Below, piece by piece: positions 9,312-19,800 of a stretch of DNA of 20,899 nucleotides (the stretch's first letter is position 1; each line of letters starts with the position of its first letter). The stretch lies in contig CAMPET010000039.1 in NCBI GenBank assembly GCA_946803715.1, forward strand, positions 370,301-391,199, written 5' to 3'. The notes beneath the pieces were generated by a model that saw only the letters and a list, made by a program, of their open reading frames with translations, was not told the origin of the DNA and ran no database searches. Source of the stretch: Beroe ovata. Lineage: Eukaryota; Ctenophora; Nuda; Beroida; Beroidae. The translations under genes were made by a program, and so were the position numbers.

Positions 9312-9407
9312 AAAATTAGGGCGACGGATTTAGTAGGAGCCTTTTTTACCTAAAAAGAGACAAAAAGAAGAATTTTCAAAAAATTAGGGCGATGAATTTA
9401 GTACGAG
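9312..9407 (+). repeat. Short direct repeat pair (29 and 28 bp)
   Basis: AAAATTAGGGCGACGGATTT at 9312 onward (to 9340) and AAAATTAGGGCGATGAATTT at 9380 onward (to 9407) are near-identical and continue as AGTAGGAG and AGTACGAG. They sit about 68 bp apart in the same orientation. Confidence 0.85.
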
Positions 9408-9504
9408 TGCGTAGCGTGTGCATAAAATGTTTCATTTTCTCATGATTGACTCTATTTTGGATTATTTTGATATTTTAATCTTTCATATACTGACTTTCAA
9501 CAGT

Positions 9505-9683
9505 TTGCGCGGCGCGACGCCTGGGAATCAAACTATAAAATTCAAAATGATATCAATAAAAATTTTGAATTTCAATGATCGCTATTTGTGGGATGTTATT
9601 TTCAATTGGATAATCAGATCATTAAAGCGTAAAATCTGGCCAATATAAGTACTTTAAGTTTAACTCATAGCCGCGCCGCGCGA
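9505..9683. repeat. Facing GC-rich patches around an AT-rich core
   Basis: GCGCGGCGCG near 9507-9516 has its reverse complement in CGCGCCGCGCG near 9671-9681. The ~155 bp between is AT-rich and contains an inner inverted repeat AAATTCAAAAT (9538-9548) / ATTTTGAATTT (9562-9572). It could be a small non-autonomous fold-back element; the outer arms are short, so this is tentative. Confidence 0.45.
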
Positions 9684-9933
9684 TTGGGCATCATTATATC
9701 TATTAGAATATTTTGCTTTTCAGCATAGATTTTAGCGCATTTCTGCAGCATGCATGTGGCATACGATCCTCATTTCAGTTTGTGGCATACCATTCTCAGC
9801 ACAATGCACAGTACTTCTTATTTATATTTGTTGAGAGTCATATCAGTCATGAACCAAAATCAAAATAATCGATATGATAGTTTCGTGAAAAGTCGATCAT
9901 GATACAGACATGCCTACGTCGTCCTATTTCCAT

Positions 9934-9939
9934 TTTAAT
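9934..9939 (-). terminator. Possible polyadenylation signal ATTAAA of the receptor gene
   Basis: Plus-strand TTTAAT gives minus-strand ATTAAA, the commonest variant signal, about 185 nt past the receptor stop codon. No exact AATAAA is seen nearer. Tentative. Confidence 0.3.
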
Positions 9940-10122
9940 TCCTAATAGCTATTACCGGCTATTAATTATAGCTGACTCAAAATCAAGCACAATCGAATTA
10001 TAATTCAGATGTGTTTCAGTCACACGTCGCGGTTTTCAGTGAACATGGCGTCAATGGCATGTCTGATATTTCAGATCCATAATAAGCTAGTGTGAATCAG
10101 TTGCTGTCATTTCCAGACTTGC

Positions 10123-10805
10123 TCAAGTTTCATCGGACACCGAGTTATCTGACACTCCACGCTGAAGTGATCCCGGAGATGTGATGCCCGAATCTCGGGC
10201 AAATCGCACACCTCCTTTCTCGGTCTCCGGGACGGACGTGGTGTTTGACAAGTCTGATATTCTGGGCAGAGTTTCAGCCACTATAGTAGAGACTGTCGGT
10301 CGCTGCGATACCGCACTATGCTGATCAACTATCATAACAACGCCATTCTCATCATCAGACAGTCCCTTGTTGAATGTGTGCTGAATGTCGCGTTTCTTGA
10401 GTTTCTTCCAATCTTTGCGACCCAGTTTACGAACTGTGCCACCAGTGCTATTGGTGCTACTGCAACTCTGCTGTGATGGGAAGGAAAACGCGAAGGGGTT
10501 GCCGTCAATCTGAAAAGATGGTGTGATTACGATTCATGGTCATTTTAGGGACACTCAGGGCGTTGTTCGTGAAAACATGATAAACTGAGATAGATACTAA
10601 CATGTGCCTTCACGAGACTGATTTTCCGAATAGTTGCTTGTCTAATGCTGGTCTTCTTCTTGACCTCCTCTCGGACCACTTTGCACCGGTTTGAGTTGCT
10701 GGTCTGGCCGGTTTCACTGTTGATGGACATCCCGTGAGCTACCCGCCACATTGCAGTGCGGATGTTAGGGTTGAAGAGACAGTAGAAGATGAAAACAGCC
10801 ATACC
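10123..10805 (-). other. Receptor: cytoplasmic tail exons
   Basis: Exon 10805-10602 finishes TM7 and adds about 50 residues rich in K, R, S and T. Exon 10509-10123 adds 128 residues to the stop TGA (10123-10125), with a basic patch (RKLGRKDWKKLKKRD) and then Ser/Thr-rich sequence ending SDNSVSDET. The join is phase 0 (VKAH to IDGN). The last residues are not a standard PDZ ligand. The tail could bind signalling or cytoskeletal partners, but no known motif stands out. Confidence 0.9.
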
Positions 10806-13800
10806 CTGCGAAAAGTGCATAGTATCGAGTTGAGAGAAAACTTAATCAATATATCCACGATGAGACAGCAGGTTTCCCCTATATTAGGCGAATTTACTAC
10901 ATATGATACCTGGAGAGTGTTGGTGATAGCGAACAAGTACTGGACAGCAAGATGGGGAGTGGTAGCCTGGATAATACCGAATACCCACGTTAATCCTGGG
11001 GGTAATCACGTGTTACATACCACGTGACTACCACGTGATTACCACGTGATTACCACGTGTTACATAATATATACTGAGATTTCACGTGTCATATGTCACG
11101 TGGTGTAATAGAGTGATTAAGCAACAAGGAAAGTTCCCAAAGCAACGCGGGTAGAGAGAGAATTTCGCCACGAACTCACCGAGCAGGGTCATGATGGAAA
11201 ACACCACTCTCATCTCTGTTAGGTTTTGGCCCGGTTTTTGGGATAACCTGTGAGAGATATAGAGATTACCGGGGAACTATTGCTAGGGTGCCCTTGCTAT
11301 TACAATAATCATGAGGGCAATTAATTGATCACTATTTTATGATTCAGCAGAAATTTCTAAGCTGCATGCAGTGTTAGCAATAATCAGCAAGCAGCCTTTG
11401 CCAGGGTTCATGCCATGATTAGCTGGGTATCATGAAACAAAAATCGTGAATTATTTCCCCTCCCGATTCGATCATATCCCGCAAAATGAATCATTTCATG
11501 ATTAGGTCCCTTTATGATCAGGTTGTTCGAGCTATACCTTTTAGGCCCGTTCCGAACTTCTTTATAGTATCTGTGTGGTGACTCAGTTATTTGGATAGAA
11601 AAGAGAGGCAAAATAAACGGGGCACGATCTTTTTATGCGCTGCTTCAAAGAAGCAAAATTTCTAAGTATAGAAGCCACTCTTTTGCTGAAACCACCTATT
11701 ATATCGACCTATTTGAACAAGTTCCACCCAAAACAAGACTGTATATATAGTTGAGGAGTGCTGTATCATGCAGGCCCATGTGTAGCTCGGTCCTGCACCT
11801 ACTTACCGCTTCTTGTTATACACATGTTGTATGGATGCAGACAATGTGTCTCCACTGCAATTGGAGTTAGATATGACTGTCGCAAGTCCCAGTACGTTTA
11901 TCACAGTACAAGTGTGACTCAATACATGGTGCTTATTCAAGAGTTTACTTGCGCTCATTATGAAGCCCACTGTATTGCGGATACTACGAGTTTTCATGAA
12001 ATGAAGCAACCGAAAAATGCGTGGATTGCTGTTCACAAGGATGCTTATAGACGACGGGTCTTTCAATAAAAGTAATATTATCTCAGTGGTAAAAGAAACT
12101 AAAGATGCTCAAGCCTCGAGTTAGGGTTTCCAATAAAACTCATATCGAAAAGCTGATATGAATCATTGATAATGAATGTAGGATATCATGAATACGACAC
12201 TACAGGACTTATACCAAAGTAAAACAAACAGTGCTAAAACCACTTTTCATCACCACTCGCATATGTATTACCCACTTGCATTTGGAGTTTCTGTTCCGAA
12301 TGATGGTCGAGAGTACCCTGATGAAGACTGCGCAGTTGAACACGAGCATGGCGAGGAGTGGACCGAAAAACGAGCCGAACATCCATCGCGTGGATAACCA
12401 ACAGCTACAGGATGAATTGTGTGTTACCAGCTCCTCGACACATCAGACGTATTTACATATCAGTAATATACCAATCATGGAACTGGAAGTGATTGTCTAA
12501 GTTTAGAATGGAGTAGACACAACTTGTAACCCTGTAACAACATATCGTCATCAAACAATGAAACTCACAAATCTAAGTTGAAGTGCGACTCGTACACGTC
12601 CATGTTAAGAGAGAGTAGAGTCACTACAACAAGACCTGGGAGCCCTGGGAGAGAGGGGGCATGATCCACTTTGTCAGTATCCTAAAATCCAATTACCCCC
12701 CCAATACTCGAGTAAATGAATAACTTGAGAAATGTTGTCAGGACTATAGTTTCACTTACCCCATGCTATAATGAGTGCAATTAGCAGGAATTTGGTGTTT
12801 GAACTCCGAGTGAAGACCAGTACTACTGCCCGATACAGACCAACTGCTTCCATGGCCATCCATAGGAAGGAGGATAGGAAGAAGTAGTGGGTCAGTCCTG
12901 CTATAATCTGGGGAAATGGCATCGGTCGATGTTTAATTTGTGAAAATTGAAGGAAAATCGATGGGTTGATATGGATAAAATATTTTCAATGAGGGAAGCA
13001 CAATGGAATATCAACGGCAACCTAGGAAATATGTTTATTCTGGGGTCCAGAGGTATCCTGAAAGAACCTGAACACCCACCCTGCAGTAGGCACCGGGGAT
13101 CGATGTTTTGGTGTTGACAATGAAACAGAGCAGTGCTAGGAGGAGGGAAAGGGAGAAGTTGATGTGAAGCTTGGTGGACGGGCACTCTCGTACAGTCCTG
13201 CGGCAGTGGCGGTGTCATAAGTGGTGTCATTGTTTGTGTCATTATTTGTGTTAAGGGTTGTAAGGTGATATACTGTAATGTGGAGCGGCTAATTGTAGCT
13301 CAAAAAGTCCAAAGAACGAACCTAACATACGAACAATTGGCTTTTTTACCACAATTTCGCCGATCAGTGGCAAATTCCTATATCAATCACCGGTGAGTTA
13401 TCCTCACTTTGATGACCGCATGAATACAGTCCATACTATTGAACAGTGAATACAGTTCATCAACTGATTCACGCATGAGGAGCTGACACTCACCTAACAA
13501 TTGATAGCAACAGCACAGTGATGAAGAGGCAGCAGATTGAGACAATAGCTCCGATGTCCGATATAGTAGAGAGAATGTGGTAATTTCCCTCAGGGAGCTG
13601 AAATGGTGTCAACAGTCAAAAGATGATGTAACTATAAGGGGAAAAGCAAAATCTAGAGTGAATGACATAAGGTGTTAATGCAAGGTACTTTCAAGAGAAT
13701 CTGTTATCAGGATACAATGATGTGGAACGGTGTAAAAATAGTCTGAATCAGTTTTCCTTGACACCACTTCTCCTTGACACCAGTTTTCTGGAGAGTGGTG

Positions 13801-16800
13801 TCAACTACTAACCAGTAACGCAGAGAAGCTGGTGAGGTGGTTAGACCTGCAGACCACACTCTCCTTGTCCCTATACAGGATCTCTATCCCTTGAGTTGAC
13901 CAGACCCTTCCTGGGTGGGATCGTGTTGAAATTCTTGTTCATGCAGTGCAGCTCAACCGTTTTTGATGCAAATTTGAAATGCACTTCGCATAGGCTTCAC
14001 CAAATTGACCATTGACTGCCACCAAATTATCCTCTAATTGGAACAATTGTCATTTGTGACATCCACGAAACTCAGGGGTTCTCAGCGTTCTCTGATACAC
14101 TCCCATATTACCTTCAGTATCCCAGTAGACACAGGTAGCCAAGCCAGGGTGTGATTTGTTGAGAGACAGGGAAAATGTGACATCGTCAGTCAGGTGGCTG
14201 GTTCCGTTGGATAGACTCAGAGTAAGAATGGGTATGGCAAAATCATCCTCAGATATCAACTGAAGAAACGGTGATGGAGGGGATCAGATTTTACAGCGAT
14301 CAATGATTATAATATGACACCATTAACGGAAACTTGAGCTGAAATCATCCAAAAAAAACAAGTATTGAGGAGAGAAAATTCGAAAATATTTTCAACCTCT
14401 TTCGTGCTCTGGAATAAGGTTTTATCCTTGTAAACCACAGACAGTAAGTTATCACCCGGCTTAAGAAGGTCACGTGGTATTTCAGCACTGATCCTCTTCA
14501 GATAGTTCTCTGTATTCTTCTGTATGAATAGAAGCTATGGTCACATTATTGATTATTAACTAAAATTATAGCTGTTGTGGATGTTGTTCAAAATCTCGAG
14601 AAGTTCTGTTTGAATAGATCCATGAATGATTTCTCACAATAATGAGGCACTCCATGACAAACCTTGGTCTGGTAAAGGAATGAAATTTCCGAGTGTGAAG
14701 TGGTGTCAGTTTCTATGACAACATTCTTCGTTTCCGTTGTAGGAGGACTCATCTGAGGATGTGCAGGGGTGAGGACTATCAGCTAAATTCAGTTTATTCA
14801 TTGGAGGGCAAGAACACAGGTCTTGTGCCTCACATTTCATACAACAGAGACTAACCACAGCAAGTTTTAGATCATCAAAAGCAACGTTGACACCATCTGG
14901 ACTCTCCACTTGTAAACTGTATGATTCTACATCTGATACGATTGATTGCGCGGAGTCAGCTGACTCTGACATCTGTCAGCGGGAAGATATGATGGTTAGA
15001 ACTTTCCCAAGCAGACTTGGGATTTAAGGGTTTAAAACATGGAGATTTGAGCCAGTTATGCTTATATAACACACTCATGTCATGACTAATCCAGTGAATC
15101 CCCTGGATCATGACTAAATTCAAAATTTCTCCAGAAAAGTCCCATCTACACAGCTCTCCCACACTCGAACAAATTACAAACAATAATCTAAACCTGTTCC
15201 TTGGAGTGTGCCTGTATATTTGCCATCACCTCCGCCAAATTCTCCGCCACTCCGCCATCGTACGGAATATCGGGGTTATTCTCCGCACTCTCCACAATCT
15301 GCCGCGTGAGTTGTGACGTCATGCCGATAGTCTCCGTGGACAGGGGCTGTGCTGTCAACTGGGACAGCTCCTCACTCACAAGCACCGCGTGTTCCACCTC
15401 CGTTATTTCTACCTGTCATCAGGAGTATAGCATGTGCGCGTGAGAGAGAGCTGAGCTGCGTGATGTGTCACGCGGACGTTTGCGTGATTTGACACGCGGT
15501 TTTGCGTTGGCATATTTCGAGAGTTGATGTAGTGATGTCATTATCATGGCAGGGAAATCATACCTCGAGCAGTCGCTGCAGTTCTCCAGTAGTATTCTCA
15601 GTGTAAGGACATGTAGAGTAATCGTGTTTTATATCTTTGTCACGCATCTCACACGAGCGTGTACGAACCTCTTCTTCCTTCCTGCGGAGTACATGCTACA
15701 GTGGGGATTTTGGAGTCCGGCCAATCTAATGTAGAAACGGTAGGAAATTCTGGGCTGTGAAAGATGCAAAGAGAATTCACTCGTCACACCGTTTAGCGGC
15801 AATTCGAGCAGTACTCACGGTTTATCCAAGTCACATGGCAGAGTAGTAACAGTTCCAATACGGGCATGTGGCCAGTAGAACCTCCCTCGGCCAGGAATCC
15901 GTATCTTAGTGGAGTCACAGTACTCTGCGCGGGGATACAGTGGAGTTGATGAAGGAGTACCTATAGCTATAAATATCATAACATGGCCAGATGTTACATC
16001 TTTTCAAATCGTCTTCATTTGGTTACTTACCGACCCCAATATAATATATGGTCGTCATCTAACCTGACATATCAGCAGGGATAAGTGTAAAGTTCGGCTT
16101 CAGCTTAATCCCACCGATAGTTTTCCTCTGGGATTTCGCTATCTCGTACCAGAGAAGACCCTGGCCAACTTCCCCATCTGTAGAACGATGAATAATGGTC
16201 AAATTAGTGACCAAATGAGAAAGGATAAATTACCTCCATTAATTCCGCAAAAAATGAATTTCAATTCGCAATCTCCTACCCTTCTCATGGTGAACCATCA
16301 GTGCTGCCGTGAATTCAACTTCACCGATCTCTATTACCCTGGTTTCGATGGTACCACCTAGGTCCTTCGTCATGGCACGCACCTGACATTGTAAAAAGGG
16401 GTAAATGAAGACGCTACCTAATAACACGAGTTTTACAGAAACACAGATTCTACCAAAAAACAGCTTCTTCAAGATATTTCTTACAATTTTCTGGATGTTT
16501 TTCTCTGAGAGTTCTATCTCTGGATCTGATATAAGCACGGTTTGCTCGTAGATATATTCTTCTGAAAGGAGTTTTTCTTGTTTTAAAACGAAATGACCAG
16601 GAAGTGTATGTTTGAGATTGCTATAATGTAGTCTGGGACTGCGGTAGTACTTGCCTAAACACTCGTTATATTATACCAGAGCCTTTTCAACTTATAATGG
16701 GCGCCAGTGGCATAGCACGAGGTTATCATGACGTGCTTTACATATTATGTACCGCATAATGTACTACACGTTATAGTGTGGTAGAACCACAAAGAAGTCT

Positions 16801-19800
16801 CCTGGAAGAAACGTATGCTCAGAGTTCAATTATGGGTTCATATCGCCAGCTATAATCATTGTTGGCATAACCTTAATCAATTATCTGCCCTCAGCGGCAG
16901 CCTGTCGCCTGACTATAACTAGATCAAACTGAGTCGCGTTTAAATAGCTCCTTCAAAGGAAACATTTCCTTGTGTTTGACAAATTGTACCATGTGACAGC
17001 AAATTACTCTGAATATAATGACTAATAGCACTCACCCACGGACACCATGGTGAACACTCCTCCCTCCTCCCTCTCCTCACTACCACACTGTGAGAACTGG
17101 TCAGGACAGAGGGTGGCGGAGTACTCGTAACTCGTGTACTCCCCCAGTCCCATCACTGTGACCTCGCGGTGTGACGTCAGTATCTCTGGGGGGTGTGATA
17201 TAAAGTCAGTGTGGGAATACCAGGGTGTGGGACAATTGTTGTACCATGCCTGACATAGGGTCAGACAGAGAGAGTGACGGGTGTGATGTATGGTAATGAA
17301 GAGGGTGACGGGTGTGATATAAGTTCAGCAAGGGGTCATGAGAAACCATGAGGGTGTGATATGTTTTTGTTCGCTATTTCATAGCCGTGTTGATAATGGC
17401 GTGATTGAAGTAATCAAATGACATATGAAGTGGTGGGTATTTGAGTAGCTCAACATGATATTCACATTATGGTTATTTTCAACAGCTCTTGAAGAATAAA
17501 ACGCAGAGTATAATGAGTGGATTAATTTACTTTATCTTCAGCACTTCAATGACATCAGACATGGCTAAAAACAAATCGGTTAGAATAAAGTAACTAAAAA
17601 CTCTACTTGATTAGATAAATTAAATAAAGTAAAATTGAATTGAGTGGAAACATAAAAAGAAGACGGATGGTATCAAAAGACGGGACTATAATAAACATGA
17701 TATTCCTACCAATTAGTCTGATGTCAGGTTTAGGTACGATGAATGACCCCTCATCTCCTGATATCACATACACTTCATCTCCAGCCACACTGTACCCTGA
17801 TGTACTAGTAATCTGGGGGAGACACATTCGATAACAAGGTTGAACTTGTTCAAGATTGCCGATTGACCATCTATAAAAACACGAATATAGGATCGAATTT
17901 GGTATATAGAACACAGAGGATATAGAACACAAAATGGGGGCTAAAGAGTGTAGACTTCATTCCGTAATAGAGTACATGCGACAAGACTCACTCTCAGTTT
18001 GAGGAATAGGTCATCTGCCTGGGTGTGTGATGTGGTCCATGTAAACTGTACCACAAACTTGGGTAGCAGGGCTGTTGTCAGTGACAATATCACGTCATCT
18101 GGAACAACTGTCAGGATATTACATCATGATATACGTGCAAAGAAACACTCGACATAACATGAAATCCACACGGGGTTAGGTATATCAAAACTAAACAAAA
18201 GTAAATTCATACCTCAGGCATTGGACATAACATTTGAAACGTCATTTGCTTAGTAAAATTCAGGAAAATCTAGGGGAAAATGGGGTGAAGGAAAGTCACC
18301 CCACTCAATTTCCATCAAACACCCGTACCGTTGTTGTCAGTGACGGCTGTCACCATGGAGAACTTGCCGAGCCCAGTGGATGTGTACGCTGCCACTTGGA
18401 CCGTGTAGTTGGTGTTGGGATGCAGGTCATCAAACTCCAAGCTCAGTCTTTCCTGGTCACTCGTGGGGTCCAAGGTGTAGGGCGTTTTCGAGTACGGGTC
18501 CTCCGAGATGTTGATAATGATCTGAGGAAAGAGGGACAAATTTCAATCAAGTTGGATCAGCAGTTGCAGATTTGTGAGACGGAGTGGAGCTCATCTCAGG
18601 ACAAAACATGAAATAGATCAGTGATATGAACGATCTAAATCAGAAAGCCATTGGCAAGTAACTACCATCATTCCACCCACAATAACCCACCATGTAACTC
18701 TCGATAAGTGCCCGCTGGTCGGCTCCCCAACTGACACGGAGAGAGGTGGGCGTAGTGGTGTCCACTCTCAGATCCTCGACCAACTTCAGAGCTGGGGGAG
18801 GGAGGGAAATAATGGAATATTGAATACCGAATATGATAGTTTCCTAGACAAATGAGATACTGAGATACAATGTCATTTGGAGTTTTGAATTCATTTCAAC
18901 TTGAAATAGGAACTCACCAACCAGAGTTTCTATTGACACCGGCTGTGACCATTCCATGAAACCGCACTGTGATTGAGTCCTGACTTTCACCGAGTATGTC
19001 GTTTCTTCATTCAGATCGCTGATGATATTTTGTAAATAAAATTGTGGTGTCAATGCTTCAATGATGCGACTCTTGAATAAAACCACACTTAACTTCAACT
19101 TAAGCTTCAACTTAAGCTTCAATGATGGCATCAAGGAATTTAATAAGGGTTTTTGGGTAGCTAATCGGAGTGAATGAACGAGTTAGAGTACCGATAAAAA
19201 GTGGTGTCAGCACGCGGTAACTATCGCAGTACCTGACATCGATGCTGCTGTCAGCTGACGTGTACCTATCCTCATCATCCTCCCCGCCACTCCTCAATTC
19301 CCCGCCACTCCTCTCCTCCTCACCACTAGGAGTCACAGATATTGTGTACCACTTGAACTGACGACTGTAGGTTACAGGGTTCCACGTCGCTTGTACTGTC
19401 GTGTTGTCCAGCAGGTGTAGTCTTAATCCCGTGGGTGGAGGCAAGTCTGACATGATGGTCAATGATTGAGAGATAGAGAGATGTGAATTTTTACTGGAGA
19501 TGAATTCAGGGTGAGAAAATGATTGCGGTGATGACTATTCATGAGACGAACAATTCGTGGCGATGGAACTCAACAATGATGAATGAACTCAACAATGAAT
19601 TTGACGAGTAATGATGTAATTTCGAAAATACAAATTATGATAAGTTGAAATCTTACAGCTAGGCGGGTCGTCACTATGCACCATTCCACCCGACTCCGTA
19701 ATGACACCACTGACATCGCCCCATGACACCACCAAATCAGTGTTGCAGGACGGACAGTCAGATACACACGCCAGAAGTTTGATCTCACTTTCTGTCAGCT

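Larger units (their letters stand above)
7689..10122. other. 2.4-kb intergenic region with dispersed repeats
   Basis: No gene is recognisable between the 3' end of the receptor gene and the PHPT1-like gene, apart from the PHPT1 5' UTR and promoter that should lie at its left end. It carries a repeat pair (7880-8006 and 8407-8538), a second repeat pair (9312-9340 and 9380-9407), a G-rich tract (9254-9279) and two GC-rich patches in AT-rich DNA (about 9505 and 9672). The open frames at 8428-8643 and 9418-9648 (plus) are repeat-derived and not protein-like. Confidence 0.7.
10602..13597 (-). other. Receptor: seven-transmembrane region (class B2)
   Basis: TM1 is in 13597-13494 (IVSICCLFITVLLLSIV), preceded by a short Stachel-side stretch TSFSALLLPEGNYHILS. 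TM2: KLHINFSLSLLLALLCFI. TM3: YCRIIAGLTHYFFLSSFLWM then EAVGLYRAV. TM4: FLLIALIIAWGLPGLVVVTL. TM5: FCWLSTRWMFGSFFGPLLAM. TM6: FSIMTLLGLTWVFGI. TM7: YLFAITNTLQGMAVFIFYCL. These match the adhesion-GPCR consensus closely, and the TM3 and ECL2 cysteines for the conserved disulfide are present. The loop after TM5 is encoded by a 48-nt micro-exon (11854-11807). The TM5 donor is either gtgggt (12275, in phase) or gtaata 4 nt further on. Confidence 0.95.

Noticed and set aside
10734-11027. Plus-strand 97-codon ORF over the TM7 exons
   Set aside because: It is the antisense shadow of the adhesion-receptor TM6-TM7 exons, whose minus-strand reading is unmistakable.
11803-12066. Minus-strand 87-codon ORF as an independent gene
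   Set aside because: Only its last 15-16 residues make sense, as the loop micro-exon of the receptor; the rest is intron read-through.
18234-18611. Plus-strand 125-codon ORF
   Set aside because: Antisense to the FN3-2 exon 18521-18329, which joins in phase to its neighbours.
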